In this document: piece after piece, positions 8,461 through 16,460 of the stretch
Layout of the letters: each line of letters opens with the position of its first letter
Position numbering within the stretch: the stretch's first letter is position 1
DNA from: Flavobacteriales bacterium
GTDB lineage: Bacteria > Bacteroidota > Bacteroidia > Flavobacteriales_D > Sanyastnellaceae
Length of the DNA: 45,170 bases
Assembly (NCBI GenBank): GCA_015665315.1
Contig: JADFAK010000082.1
Span: forward strand, 1-45,170
Reading direction: 5' to 3'
Program-made: the position numbers and the translations under genes
Notes under the pieces: generated by a model
What the model was told of the DNA's origin: nothing
Seen by the model: only the letters and a program-made list of their open reading frames with translations
Databases searched by the model: none

Positions 8461-9465
8461 ATGAACAGATTCCGATCGAAAGGAATTCAAAGATATTTTT
8501 TCAGCAGCACGCTCGGCGTGCTGCTTTTTTTATTTGCGCTCGTCGCTAACGCCAATCCAACTTGCAACGGAGATACCCTGATTGTTGATGGCCGACTCGT
8601 CATTGTCAATCGAATAGTTGAATATGATACGCTCGAAGTTCAAGAAGAACCACCACAAGAAATTAAGCGAAAAAATTACCGGCTTGGTGTAAATGTTGAA
8701 TTCAAGGGAGGTCCCAGTTTTAGTAATCCGAAGTCGAACGTAGGGAATTTGCAGACAATCAGTGATTTCCGAGGGAAGAACGCCAATGTAAGTGGCGCTG
8801 CTCAGGGAGTGTTTTCTCTTTCCTATCATCAAAAGAATAAAAGGAACAAAGAAAGTTGGTATGTCAAGTTGGGTTTAGGCCTTGGTGTGACGTCCATCTC
8901 GAATCAATTCTTTCCTGAATCGGATCTGGATACAGCACTTTGGAGATTTGAAGTGGATGGAGAGAAGAATATTCGACAAATTATAAGGATACAATACGAT
9001 ATCGGCGCCGAGTTGGATACGGCTGATATCAAGTTGAGAAGGTCCAATATCTCCATGATTTCCTTGGATGTTCCTGTGGCTTTTGGCTATGTTATTCCGA
9101 CAGAGAACAAAAAAATTCAACTCACGGCCGAGATTGGATTGGTGAGTAGGATGCAGCTTTCGAAGGCGGGCGGACCGATCGTTTTGCTCAATGCGAATGG
9201 GGAGTATGACTATGTGGCGTTGGATGATCTTCAGCTCAAGTCTTTTCTTTTTGAGCCATTTATTGGTGTCGGCACGAAAATAAGTTTGGGAAGAAATCAA
9301 AAGTCCAATACCTGGAACCCCGAGTTTTTTACTAGTCTGAACTTTTCCCCAGGTTTCATTCCTATTTCTAGTTCAGGTTCTCCTGTAGTTCTTAGTCATC
9401 ACGATGTTTTGCTGGCCGTAGGCATTCGGTTTTTCGTCAAGCAAAAATCCCCTTCGAGGAGGTAG
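8461..9465 (+). CDS. Outer-membrane beta-barrel protein of unknown function
   Basis: A 334-residue exported protein. The signal peptide covers about residues 1-32 (FFSSTLGVLLFLFALVANA). From about residue 75 onward there are alternating amphipathic strands typical of PorT/OMP_b-brl proteins (VNVEFKGGPSFS, YVKLGLGLGVTS, VPVAFGYVIP, LTAEIGLVSRM, EPFIGVGTKISLG), and the protein ends with a final strand (VLLAVGIRFFV) plus a short basic tail. It is third in the sigma factor/membrane protein operon. The ligand or partner is unknown. Confidence 0.75.
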   Translation: MNRFRSKGIQRYFFSSTLGVLLFLFALVANANPTCNGDTLIVDGRLVIVNRIVEYDTLEVQEEPPQEIKRKNYRLGVNVEFKGGPSFSNPKSNVGNLQTISDFRGKNANVSGAAQGVFSLSYHQKNKRNKESWYVKLGLGLGVTSISNQFFPESDLDTALWRFEVDGEKNIRQIIRIQYDIGAELDTADIKLRRSNISMISLDVPVAFGYVIPTENKKIQLTAEIGLVSRMQLSKAGGPIVLLNANGEYDYVALDDLQLKSFLFEPFIGVGTKISLGRNQKSNTWNPEFFTSLNFSPGFIPISSSGSPVVLSHHDVLLAVGIRFFVKQKSPSRR

Positions 9466-9638
9466 ACAAACCAAGAGAATTATCCCGTTAACTTTTTTTT
9501 TGGAATTGCTCCACAACAAATGAAGCGTAATCGCGTCTTATACATGAGAGTTTTTTCATAGTTCAATGAAAAATTCTAAGTGAAGTAAACCTGCAAGTTG
9601 CGGAACTTAGATAATACTAAAGTTGTTTTGGTTAAGGT

Positions 9639-9670
9639 AAAAAAGGGGATTCAACGGAATCCCCTTTTTT
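9639..9670 (+). terminator. Rho-independent terminator
   Basis: A perfect 13-bp stem (arms 9639-9651 and 9658-9670) with a 6-base loop contains AAGGGGATT and its complement and ends in a run of six T. It lies in the 259-bp space between the sigma operon and the gene at 9725. The rest of that space shows no gene. Confidence 0.88.
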
Positions 9671-9724
9671 AATTGGCTAAATCGGCCATTTTCCAGTGTT
9701 AAAAATTGGGAATTTTGCATAGAA

Positions 9725-10822
9725 ATGTCTACATTTACTTGTAACTCAGCGTTAAGCAGAACAGTGAAGAAAATTTCTCTCATAATAGCACCATTTTTCT
9801 TGGTGGGTCAGGCCTTTGGACAGATTAGCAATGCTAGTTTCGAAGATCATACGGGCTTGCCTTCTTCAACGGGTGAATATCAAAAATGCAACGGTTGGGG
9901 AAATGCTGGAAGCAATGTCGGAAGTCCAGATTACTACCATTATGCGGGTTCGCTAGCTGGTGATATTCCTGAAACTCCAGTAGCCATGGTCAATGCATGG
10001 GATGGAAGTGCCGTCATGGGCATGACTGTTTGCGGAAATGAACACACCAATTATCGCGAGTATATTTCAAATGAACTTTCAGCACCACTTGAAGTTGGAA
10101 GCCAATACGTGGTCACGTTTAGGATCACGAATGGTGACTTGACCAATGTGTCAATGGCCGGTTTGGCCGTGAGTGACATAGGTGTTTACTTTTCTACTCA
10201 GGCGCAACAACAAGTGGACAATGAACCACTTATCGTGTCGCCTCAGTTTACCATGGAATCTGTTTTTTACAGCAAGGAATGGAAACTTGTTCGCTTTGTT
10301 TTTGAGGCCAATCAACCGTTTGAGCATATGACGGTTGGTCTTTTTGGGGATGATGGCACCAAAACATTTGAAGTGGTTGAAGGCAACCCACAATTTGCCT
10401 ATTATTTCTTCGACGACTTTTTTATTCAGAAGATTGAAGAGCCATACGAAGGTAGCCAGGTCTTTCACATCGACGGGGAAAAAGGGAATGACCAAGATTC
10501 GGTCATCCAAGGTGGAAGTGATGATGCAGAAGGAAATGTATTCTTCATTCCCAATGCGTTTACCCCCAACAATGACGGGGATAACGATGTTTTCAAGCCA
10601 GTTTCTCCGAGCAATGAAAAGTACCACTTTGAGGTATTCAGCCGCTGGGGAGAACTTATGTTCAGTACCAAAGATCCCGACTTGGGCTGGGATGGTAAAT
10701 TCGCCAGTCAGCTTGCCGAGCCAGGTGTATATGTGTGGCGTGTTTCCTACCACGAAACAGTCGAAGAAGATCTACCTTCAAAAGAAAAGCAAATTCACGG
10801 CACTGTGAATCTCTTGCGTTAA
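9725..10822 (+). CDS. Secreted protein with gliding-motility C-terminal (T9SS type B sorting) domain
   Basis: A 365-residue exported protein. It has a basic N-terminal extension and signal peptide ending near LVGQAFGQ, then a lectin-like beta domain beginning ISNASFEDHTG (about 37-240), and a CHU_C-type C-terminal domain at about 275-365 (FIPNAFTPNNDGDNDVF, FSRWGELMFS, GWDGKF, PGVYVWRV). That domain is the type B signal read by the type IX secretion system. The N-terminal domain resembles those of Bacteroidota surface proteins that begin with N-x-S/G-F-E, but I cannot name a ligand. bshC follows 22 bp later with its own promoter-like box. Confidence 0.85.
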   Translation: MSTFTCNSALSRTVKKISLIIAPFFLVGQAFGQISNASFEDHTGLPSSTGEYQKCNGWGNAGSNVGSPDYYHYAGSLAGDIPETPVAMVNAWDGSAVMGMTVCGNEHTNYREYISNELSAPLEVGSQYVVTFRITNGDLTNVSMAGLAVSDIGVYFSTQAQQQVDNEPLIVSPQFTMESVFYSKEWKLVRFVFEANQPFEHMTVGLFGDDGTKTFEVVEGNPQFAYYFFDDFFIQKIEEPYEGSQVFHIDGEKGNDQDSVIQGGSDDAEGNVFFIPNAFTPNNDGDNDVFKPVSPSNEKYHFEVFSRWGELMFSTKDPDLGWDGKFASQLAEPGVYVWRVSYHETVEEDLPSKEKQIHGTVNLLR

Positions 10823-10831
10823 TATTCTCTG

Positions 10832-10839
10832 TAATTTCG
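10832..10839 (+). promoter_or_regulatory. -7-like box 5 nt before the bshC ATG
   Basis: TAATTTCG (one mismatch to TAnnTTTG) ends five nt before the ATG at 10845. If used, transcription would begin at or near the start codon and give a leaderless message. A TTG at 10814-10816 is too close (15 nt) for a standard -33. Confidence 0.4.
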
Positions 10840-10844
10840 CGACA

Positions 10845-12434
10845 ATGCAAAGTACTAAGCTCCCCCTGATTACATCCGGGGTGTCGCCGCTAATCCATGA
10901 TTATCTTACAGGTAATTCGAACTTGGAGAACCTCCACAACGGACTTCCGTCGACAGAAAATATTCGTCTGCTTGCGACCAATCGTGAATTTTTGGCTGAT
11001 CATCGATCAATTCTAGTTGAAACCGTTTACGCCCAATATGGCCATCTTCAGATGTCGCCCAAAGTGACCGAAAACCTGAATCTACTTCGAAATCCGACGT
11101 CTGGTACAATTACTACAGGCCATCAACTTTGTCTTGCTTTAGGCCCATTTTACATGGTTTCCAAAGTCTGTTCGGCGATTGCTCTGGCTGCAAAGATGAA
11201 CCAGCATGACGACTCGCATGACTATATTCCTGTGTTCTGGATGGCAACGGAAGATCATGATTTTGATGAAATTAATCACCTGTACCTATTCAATAGAAGG
11301 ATAGAGTGGAAGCATGCTGAAATGGGAGCTGTGGGCCGAATGAATACCGAGGGGATTCAATCAGCAATAGCTCAAATGGCTGAGGTGCTAGGTGATGAAT
11401 TTGCTGATTCTGATCTGCACAAATTGTTGGTTGAATCTTATGAGGAGGAGAACCTGGCCATGGCTACACGCCGACTATTCAACGCTCTTTTCGGTGAATA
11501 TGGACTGGTAATTATTGATGGAGATTCGCACGCACTTAAGTCGCTTTTTACGCCGATCATCCAGCGTGAATTGGAAACTGGATTCTCTGAGAAAGCTATT
11601 GAAGAGACCTCAGAGCAATTGTCAAAATGGAGCTACAAAAGGCAAATCAATCCGCGACCAATCAACCTGTTTTTCCTAGCTGATGGCTTTCGAGAGAGGA
11701 TTGTTCGCAATGGTGACGGTTATAAAACAGTAAAAGGAGATTACAAGTGGACCAAAGAGGAAATGATGGGTTTGGTCGATTCTTCGCCCGAGTCTTTCAG
11801 TCCCAATGTCGCCCTGCGCCCGGTGTACCAAGAGTTGATTCTGCCCAATGTTGCCTACATTGGCGGAGGAGGGGAAATCGCGTATTGGTTGCAGTTGAAA
11901 GGGGTGTTCGATGCACTTGATTTGGCCTTTCCTGCTTTAATTGTCCGAGAGTCAACCTTGATTCTAAATAAAAACATGGGCAAGAAGATTAATTCTTTGG
12001 GCTTGATGAAGGAGCAATTATTCAGCCCTGTTCAAGAGGTTGTGAAGTCACTCTTGTCCTCTGAAACTCCGGATTGGGAAGTCTTGGGAGAAGGTCTCAA
12101 CAGTGCCTGGTTCAATGTGGAAAAAGCGCTCGAACGAATCGATCCCACGCTAGCAAAATCTACAGCTTCGGAAAAAGCGAAGTCGGCCGGTACACTCAAA
12201 GCGCTCCAAGCAAAAGCATTGAGAGCTATCAAAGAGAAAAATGATACACAGGTCCGCCAAGTGGAAGCTGTCCACAATTGGGTGTATCCCGATGGTGTAT
12301 TGCAAGAACGTTATGTCAATATCCTTCAGTTTGGTGCAGGTCAAATTCACCAGCTAATTGATTTTTTAGTCGATGAATTTGAACCTGGTTCGGCAAACAT
12401 GCACGTGATTTCTTTTGACGAAATACCATTCTAA
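10845..12434 (+). CDS. bshC: Bacillithiol biosynthesis cysteine-adding enzyme BshC
   Basis: A 529-residue cytoplasmic protein of the BshC family, which adds cysteine to glucosaminyl-malate in the last step of bacillithiol synthesis. Visible signatures are TGHQLCLALGPFYMVSK, the IPVFWMATEDHDFDEIN block characteristic of the family, and the C-terminal coiled-coil half (EKAKSAGTLKALQAKALRAI). Length matches known BshC proteins (about 530-540). bshA and bshB are not in this window, which is usual in Bacteroidota. Bacillithiol is the main low-molecular-weight thiol in many members of the phylum. Confidence 0.95.
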   Translation: MQSTKLPLITSGVSPLIHDYLTGNSNLENLHNGLPSTENIRLLATNREFLADHRSILVETVYAQYGHLQMSPKVTENLNLLRNPTSGTITTGHQLCLALGPFYMVSKVCSAIALAAKMNQHDDSHDYIPVFWMATEDHDFDEINHLYLFNRRIEWKHAEMGAVGRMNTEGIQSAIAQMAEVLGDEFADSDLHKLLVESYEEENLAMATRRLFNALFGEYGLVIIDGDSHALKSLFTPIIQRELETGFSEKAIEETSEQLSKWSYKRQINPRPINLFFLADGFRERIVRNGDGYKTVKGDYKWTKEEMMGLVDSSPESFSPNVALRPVYQELILPNVAYIGGGGEIAYWLQLKGVFDALDLAFPALIVRESTLILNKNMGKKINSLGLMKEQLFSPVQEVVKSLLSSETPDWEVLGEGLNSAWFNVEKALERIDPTLAKSTASEKAKSAGTLKALQAKALRAIKEKNDTQVRQVEAVHNWVYPDGVLQERYVNILQFGAGQIHQLIDFLVDEFEPGSANMHVISFDEIPF

Positions 12435-12439
12435 TTCTG

Positions 12440-12447
12440 TACATTTA
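12440..12447 (+). promoter_or_regulatory. -7-like box 4 nt before the HAD gene ATG
   Basis: TACATTTA (one mismatch to TAnnTTTG) lies in the 17-bp gap after bshC, and four nt separate it from the ATG at 12452. A TTG at 12415-12417 sits 22 nt upstream and could be the -33. The 14-mer AATTCTGTACATTT (12433-12446) is also found before the SUI1-type gene at 37801-37814. Confidence 0.45.
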
Positions 12448-12451
12448 AGCT

Positions 12452-12874
12452 ATGTCCGCAAACTTAAAAGAAGCCAAAGATCAAGAGGGGAATGCTATTA
12501 GTCCTAAGCTTGAGGAATCAGTAAGGAATTTTCTGATCGATATTGATGGAACCATCACCGACGATGTGCCGAATGAGGAACCTGAAAGAATGGCGACGTG
12601 CAAGCCTTATCCCGATGCTCTGGAAATGTGCAATCAATGGTATGACGAAGGACATGTGATTACTTTTTTTACCTCACGCACAGAAGAACATAGGGAGGTT
12701 ACTGAAAAGTGGTTGAACAAACACGGTTTTAAGTACCATGCAATCTTAATGAACAAGCCGCGTGGAGGAAATTATCATTGGATCGACAATCACATCGTAC
12801 GAGCCACTCGGTTCAACGGAAAGTTCACAGATCTAATCAAAGAAACGCGAGAGATCGAAGTGTTCAAGCCTTGA
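12452..12874 (+). CDS. Small HAD-superfamily hydrolase
   Basis: A 140-residue protein with HAD motif I (FLIDIDGTITDD, nucleophile Asp in DxDGT), motif II region (VITFFTSRTEEHREVTEKWL) and a C-terminal WIDNH that likely supplies the metal-binding acidic residues. It has essentially no cap domain. In Bacteroidota genomes similar proteins have been labelled phosphoheptose isomerase, which the sequence does not support, since the catalytic core is that of a phosphatase. It lies 17 bp after bshC, has its own promoter-like box and converges with ruvX 10 bp further on. Substrate is unknown. Confidence 0.8.
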   Translation: MSANLKEAKDQEGNAISPKLEESVRNFLIDIDGTITDDVPNEEPERMATCKPYPDALEMCNQWYDEGHVITFFTSRTEEHREVTEKWLNKHGFKYHAILMNKPRGGNYHWIDNHIVRATRFNGKFTDLIKETREIEVFKP

Positions 12875-12884
12875 TTATCTCTTT

Positions 12885-13310
12885 TCAAGCAAAGCCACCG
12901 TCTTTTCGATGCATATAATCTTGGAGAATAATCGTGGCGCTGATTTGATCCACCATCGCCTTGTTGCGGCGGTCCTTTTTCTTCATCCCCCCGTGAATCA
13001 TAGCCTGCTTGGCCAATTTGCTAGTGAACATTTCATTGAGCTCGTCAACCTGAATCGCAGGGTATTTCTTTTTTAATTTGGCGACGAAATTGGCCGTTGC
13101 TTGGGTTGAGTCTGTAGCCAAACCATCAAGTCCCACAGGCTTGCCTACCACAATGCAGTCCACCACATTCTTGCTTAGATGTGTTTCTAGAAACTGCCAG
13201 ATTAAATTGTTGTCAACGGTTGTCAACCCCGTTGCAATCAGTTGCAATTCGTCAGTTTCCGCAATTCCGATTCGACGTAAGCCGTAGTCGATGGCCATGA
13301 TTTTACCCAT
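12885..13310 (-). CDS. ruvX: Putative Holliday junction resolvase / pre-16S rRNA nuclease (YqgF)
   Basis: A 141-residue RNase H-fold nuclease of the YqgF/RuvX family. Asp8 in MAIDYGLRRIG is the first catalytic acid. It is followed by IVVGKPVGLDG, the acidic DELNEMFTS block with the second acid, and KKDRRNKAMVDQISATIILQDY with the last Asp. Length is typical (about 135-150). Members process the 5' end of 16S rRNA in E. coli and were proposed as resolvases. It is transcribed divergently from dapD. A perfect -7 box lies four nt before the start, so the message may be leaderless. Confidence 0.94.
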   Translation of the reverse strand: MGKIMAIDYGLRRIGIAETDELQLIATGLTTVDNNLIWQFLETHLSKNVVDCIVVGKPVGLDGLATDSTQATANFVAKLKKKYPAIQVDELNEMFTSKLAKQAMIHGGMKKKDRRNKAMVDQISATIILQDYMHRKDGGFA

Positions 13311-13314
13311 GGAG

Positions 13315-13322
13315 CAAAGATA
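13315..13322 (-). promoter_or_regulatory. Perfect -7 box 4 nt before the ruvX ATG
   Basis: Reading leftward, TATCTTTG matches TAnnTTTG exactly, and four nt (CTCC) separate it from the ATG at 13310. Any transcript from this box would start at or inside the start codon. A TTG at 13340-13338 is only 15 nt upstream. Confidence 0.6.
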
Positions 13323-13368
13323 GGTCTATTTCGGCGCCAACCACGAGCTATACCTTAGTCTGTTCAAC

Positions 13369-13376
13369 TATATTTG
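13369..13376 (+). promoter_or_regulatory. -7 promoter box of dapD
   Basis: TATATTTG is a perfect match to the Bacteroidota -7 consensus and lies 21 nt before the ATG at 13398. It argues against the TTG start at 13374, which would sit inside the box. Confidence 0.55.
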
Positions 13377-13397
13377 CCCTTCAAAGTTGAGTTTATC

Positions 13398-14204
13398 ATG
13401 AGAGAGTTAATCGAAAAAGCGTGGGAAGATCGCAGTTTGCTTACCGACCCCACAACCAAAAAGGCCATCAACGATGTGTTGGAAGAAATCGATAAAGGTC
13501 GGCTGAGAGTTGCCGAACCGGTTGGGGATAGCTGGCAGGTGAACGAATGGGTGAAGAAGGCCGTTGTGCTGTATTTTCCAATTCGTAGAATGGAGGTAAT
13601 CGAAGTGGGGCCTTTTGAATTTCATGATAAAATGGCCTTGAAAAAGAACTATGCCGACTTAGGAGTACGTGTCGTTCCTCATGCTATTGCTCGTTACGGT
13701 GCGTATGTCGCAAAAGGCGTAATCATGATGCCTTCTTATATCAATATTGGCGCATTTGTCGATTCAGGCACCATGGTTGATACGTGGGCAACGGTGGGAT
13801 CCTGCGCGCAAATTGGCAAGAATGTTCACCTCAGCGGTGGAGTTGGAATTGGTGGTGTTCTTGAACCACTTCAAGCAGCTCCAGTAATTGTTGAAGATGA
13901 TTGTTTTATCGGTTCGCGATGTATAGTTGTAGAAGGAGTCCGCATCCGAAAAGGTGCTGTTCTAGGTGCCAATGTTACCCTTACTAAATCTACACACATT
14001 ATCGACGTTACCGGCCCTGAGCCCGTGACCCTGCATGGAGAAGTTCCTGAAAACTCAGTGGTGATTCCGGGGAGCTACGAAAAGAAATTTGCGGCAGGCA
14101 GCTACAACGTGAATTGTGCTTTGATCATAGGGAAGCGCAAGGCAAGTACCGACCTAAAAACGTCGCTCAACGATGTACTACGTGATTTTGAGGTTGCGGT
14201 ATAA
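13398..14204 (+). CDS. dapD: 2,3,4,5-tetrahydropyridine-2,6-dicarboxylate N-succinyltransferase
   Basis: A 268-residue trimeric left-handed beta-helix acyltransferase of lysine/diaminopimelate synthesis; it succinylates tetrahydrodipicolinate. The N-terminus (MRELIEKAWEDRSLL) and RVAEPVGDSWQVNEWVKKAV match the family. The hexapeptide-repeat region begins near MMPSYINIGAFVDSGTMVD, followed by GGVGIGGVLEPLQAAPVIVE and VPENSVVIPGS. The frame stays open to a TTG at 13374, but that codon falls in the promoter box and the ATG at 13398 gives the expected N-terminus. The gene stands alone, divergent from ruvX. Confidence 0.95.
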   Translation: MRELIEKAWEDRSLLTDPTTKKAINDVLEEIDKGRLRVAEPVGDSWQVNEWVKKAVVLYFPIRRMEVIEVGPFEFHDKMALKKNYADLGVRVVPHAIARYGAYVAKGVIMMPSYINIGAFVDSGTMVDTWATVGSCAQIGKNVHLSGGVGIGGVLEPLQAAPVIVEDDCFIGSRCIVVEGVRIRKGAVLGANVTLTKSTHIIDVTGPEPVTLHGEVPENSVVIPGSYEKKFAAGSYNVNCALIIGKRKASTDLKTSLNDVLRDFEVAV

Positions 14205-14221
14205 TTGCATTTGCCGATAGG

Positions 14222-14881
14222 CTAAAACCGACCGACAATTGCCATTCCGATTTCAACTCCCTTGGCTACCATGTCTTGTTTGAAGGCAGGTTCAGACTTG
14301 CCATCAATTGTTAGATCTTTGAGATTCAGATTGTAAATATTATACCCTCCGTAAACATTCAGTCCGATGTGTTTACCGAAATAGGCGCGAATTCCTGCGT
14401 CAATTTCAAAATGATATCCAGCGCTTCTTGATTCATTAGTTTGAGCCAAGGTACCAATGCTAGTGAATTCTTGATGGTTAATTTTGAGAGATGAATATCC
14501 ATTGGTTATTCTCAAATAGGGATCGAAATAGTCATTTTTGAGTGGATGAAAATCGATGGTCAGTCCATAGACCTGGGCCACGTTTGTTTGGCTTTCAAAT
14601 TCCTTGTCTTCCACGAAATAGCGACCGAATTTCACTAAGGCTCCAGCGGAGAGCATGTGGTGAAAACAGTATTCAACATGGATAGGCACAAACCAAGCGG
14701 CGGCAGTGTCTTTGAAGGTTTCAGTCGAGTCAAAGTTCGTTACAGAATAGCTTCGCGTGCCGGATGTCTTATAAATTCCCGCGTCCATACCCACACCAAA
14801 AGTTATATCCCCAGCTTCAGTTCCCTGGCTAAAGGTAAAAAGTGATGCGAACAGACAGCATGTCAAAAGTGCGTATTTCAT
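14222..14881 (-). CDS. Outer-membrane beta-barrel protein of unknown function
   Basis: A 219-residue exported protein with a clean signal peptide (MKYALLTCCLFASLFTFSQG). The mature part is a series of short amphipathic strands (ITFGVGMDAGIYK, AAWFVPIHVEYCF, VYGLTIDFHPL, YHFEIDAGIRAYFG, IGLNVYGGYNIYN) ending in VEIGMAIVGRF, a typical last strand with terminal Phe. This is the shape of a small 8-strand OmpA/OMP_b-brl barrel. It converges with dapD, 17 bp away, and its start region overlaps the upstream part of the divergent GSCFA gene frame. No specific role can be inferred. Confidence 0.72.
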   Translation of the reverse strand: MKYALLTCCLFASLFTFSQGTEAGDITFGVGMDAGIYKTSGTRSYSVTNFDSTETFKDTAAAWFVPIHVEYCFHHMLSAGALVKFGRYFVEDKEFESQTNVAQVYGLTIDFHPLKNDYFDPYLRITNGYSSLKINHQEFTSIGTLAQTNESRSAGYHFEIDAGIRAYFGKHIGLNVYGGYNIYNLNLKDLTIDGKSEPAFKQDMVAKGVEIGMAIVGRF

Positions 14882-14969
14882 GGTTTCCAGTATTTTAGGT
14901 TTTCAACTTAACGCATTTAGCTACTCAATGTTTCATCTAAGGAGGTTTCAGACTAACTTGCGCACTGAT

Positions 14970-15908
14970 ATGTGGACTACTGAAGTTAAGTTACCGGCCA
15001 ATTTACCAAAACTCGATCACCGCGACTCTCTTGTGCTCATGGGGTCGTGTTTTTCAACCGAGATTGGGGGCAAACTTGAGTCTGCACTGTTCAATGTAAA
15101 CCTCAACGAAAACGGCACCATATTTCATCCAATCCCGCTTTGTAGGTCCATTTCTCGAGCAATATCTGGCATTCCCTATCATGAGGATGACTTGATTTTC
15201 GCACAAGGCAAATGGCATTCTACCGATCATCAAGGCCATGTCTCGCACGAGGAGAAAGTCGAGACCTTGCGCCGGATGAACCAATGCGCAAGTAGGTTGG
15301 CCCAAGCCCTAAAACAAGCGAAAGTGCTGGTCATAACATGGGGTACAAGCTGGGGCTATATGCACAAGGCAAATGACTTAGTGGTCGCAAATTGTCACCG
15401 CATTCCCCAAGCGGAGTTTTCTAAAATACTTACTCAGAAAGAGGAGTTGGTAGAACTGTTTTGCGCGACATTCGCGGGCTTGCAGACTTTCAATCCGACC
15501 CTTGAAATTATGCTTACGGTGAGTCCTGTGCGTCATTGGAAGGATGGCGCTTTTGAAAATGGTAATAGTAAAAGCGAATTGATCAGCGCTGTACACGAAG
15601 TAAAGCGGCGGTGTGCGCGGGTGCATTATTTCCCAGCCTACGAAATCATGATGGATGAGCTGCGCGATTATCGTTTTTACAAGGACGATATGTTACATCC
15701 AAGTGCCTTGGCGGTAGACTTCATCTGGCAAAAGTTTCAATCGTCGGCCATGAAAAGTGAGGTGCAAGCCTTGAACGCGGAGCTATCAAAACGCGCACGG
15801 ATATTCCAGCACAAGGATGCCAGTGAAGGGCATAGGCTCCAAGTGGACAAGGTGAAAAAGGAAATGGAGAAGCAGGTGAACGAATTTTACGGCATAAAAA
15901 AAGGGTGA
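14970..15908 (+). CDS. GSCFA-domain protein (SGNH/GDSL-like hydrolase fold)
   Basis: A 312-residue protein of the GSCFA family. The defining block is VLMGSCFSTEIGGKL near residue 22, followed by NENGTIFHPIPLCRSISRA, VLVITWGTSWGYMH, MLTVSPVRHWKDG and a C-terminal DDMLHPSALAVDFIW with the probable catalytic His. These match SGNH-hydrolase block positions, so an esterase-like activity is plausible but unproven. The frame runs back to 14880, but that ATG lies inside the start of the divergent barrel gene. The ATG at 14970 (MWTTEVKLP) gives the usual family N-terminus. Its stop codon lies inside the terminator stem at 15899-15923. Confidence 0.86.
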   Translation: MWTTEVKLPANLPKLDHRDSLVLMGSCFSTEIGGKLESALFNVNLNENGTIFHPIPLCRSISRAISGIPYHEDDLIFAQGKWHSTDHQGHVSHEEKVETLRRMNQCASRLAQALKQAKVLVITWGTSWGYMHKANDLVVANCHRIPQAEFSKILTQKEELVELFCATFAGLQTFNPTLEIMLTVSPVRHWKDGAFENGNSKSELISAVHEVKRRCARVHYFPAYEIMMDELRDYRFYKDDMLHPSALAVDFIWQKFQSSAMKSEVQALNAELSKRARIFQHKDASEGHRLQVDKVKKEMEKQVNEFYGIKKG

Positions 15909-15923
15909 TCAAGTCACCCTTTT
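15899..15923. terminator. Bidirectional terminator
   Basis: A perfect 10-bp stem (AAAAGGGTGA, 15899-15908, with its complement at 15914-15923) and 5-base loop lies between two convergent genes. It has T-rich sequence on both sides, so it can serve both strands. The TGA of the GSCFA gene forms the top of the left arm. Confidence 0.82.
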
Positions 15924-15947
15924 GATATTGGATTGAACCAATAAATA

Positions 15948-16307
15948 TTATTCAGTTTCACAATTTCCGACACAGAAAGGGACTTCTGCACCTTCTTCGA
16001 AATTACGAATGATCTTCACTTGAGCACCGTCAACCAAATTTAGATTTTCGAAGTTTCCTTCAAAACCATCATTTGTGACTATCTGAACTTTAATTCCAGT
16101 TAGAACTCGATTTTGATTGAATTCCGGTTGATATTTGAAGTTGATCCCTTGTTCCTTGAGCGACTCATGCATTTCCCAAAGCTGCTCTCGGCTAGTTTCG
16201 TTTGAGATTGTAAGATCGATGTTCTCCTGACTTTGAGCGACAACGTCTTGTGAGATCATCGTAGCACCCAGTGCAAGAAAAGCTGCAAAAAATAGTTTCT
16301 TCATCAT
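15948..16307 (-). CDS. Small exported protein of unknown function
   Basis: A 119-residue protein with a signal peptide (MMKKLFFAAFLALGATMISQ, cleavage probably after VVAQ). The mature part contains a pattern (SREQLWEMHESLKEQGINFK then VLTGIKVQI) like the C-terminal repeat found in Bacteroidota M56/BlaR-type peptidases and related secreted proteins, where 'D/E-L-x-x-x-x-x-L-K-x-x-G-I-x-F' precedes a beta strand. The end is acidic with two cysteines (FCVGNCETE) that may form a disulfide. It stands alone behind a well-formed promoter. The M56-like resemblance is from memory and weak. Confidence 0.72.
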   Translation of the reverse strand: MMKKLFFAAFLALGATMISQDVVAQSQENIDLTISNETSREQLWEMHESLKEQGINFKYQPEFNQNRVLTGIKVQIVTNDGFEGNFENLNLVDGAQVKIIRNFEEGAEVPFCVGNCETE

Positions 16308-16332
16308 GGCCTTTAAGGGTTGTTTAATCTTG

Positions 16333-16362
16333 TAAATATACGTTTAGTGGTGCAATTGTCAA
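16333..16362 (-). promoter_or_regulatory. Bacteroidota-type promoter (-33 TTG, -7 TATATTTA)
   Basis: Reading leftward, TTG at 16362-16360 is separated by 19 nt from TATATTTA at 16340-16333 (one mismatch to TAnnTTTG). The box lies 25 nt before the ATG at 16307. Both elements and the spacing fit the phylum consensus. Confidence 0.65.
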
Positions 16363-16460
16363 ACTCCACTTATATATAGAGTACATTTTACTGGAAAAAG
16401 TTGCTTGGCCTGTTACTTTTTTTTGGTCCTGCATTTAAGGGGAAACCAAAAATCAATAAG

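Noticed and set aside
10151-10753. 200-codon minus-strand open frame
   Set aside because: It is entirely inside the T9SS type B cargo gene on the other strand and shows no domain or start context.
14880-14969. Longer N-terminus for the GSCFA protein
   Set aside because: The ATG at 14880 overlaps the start codon of the divergent barrel gene, and the extra residues do not match the family.
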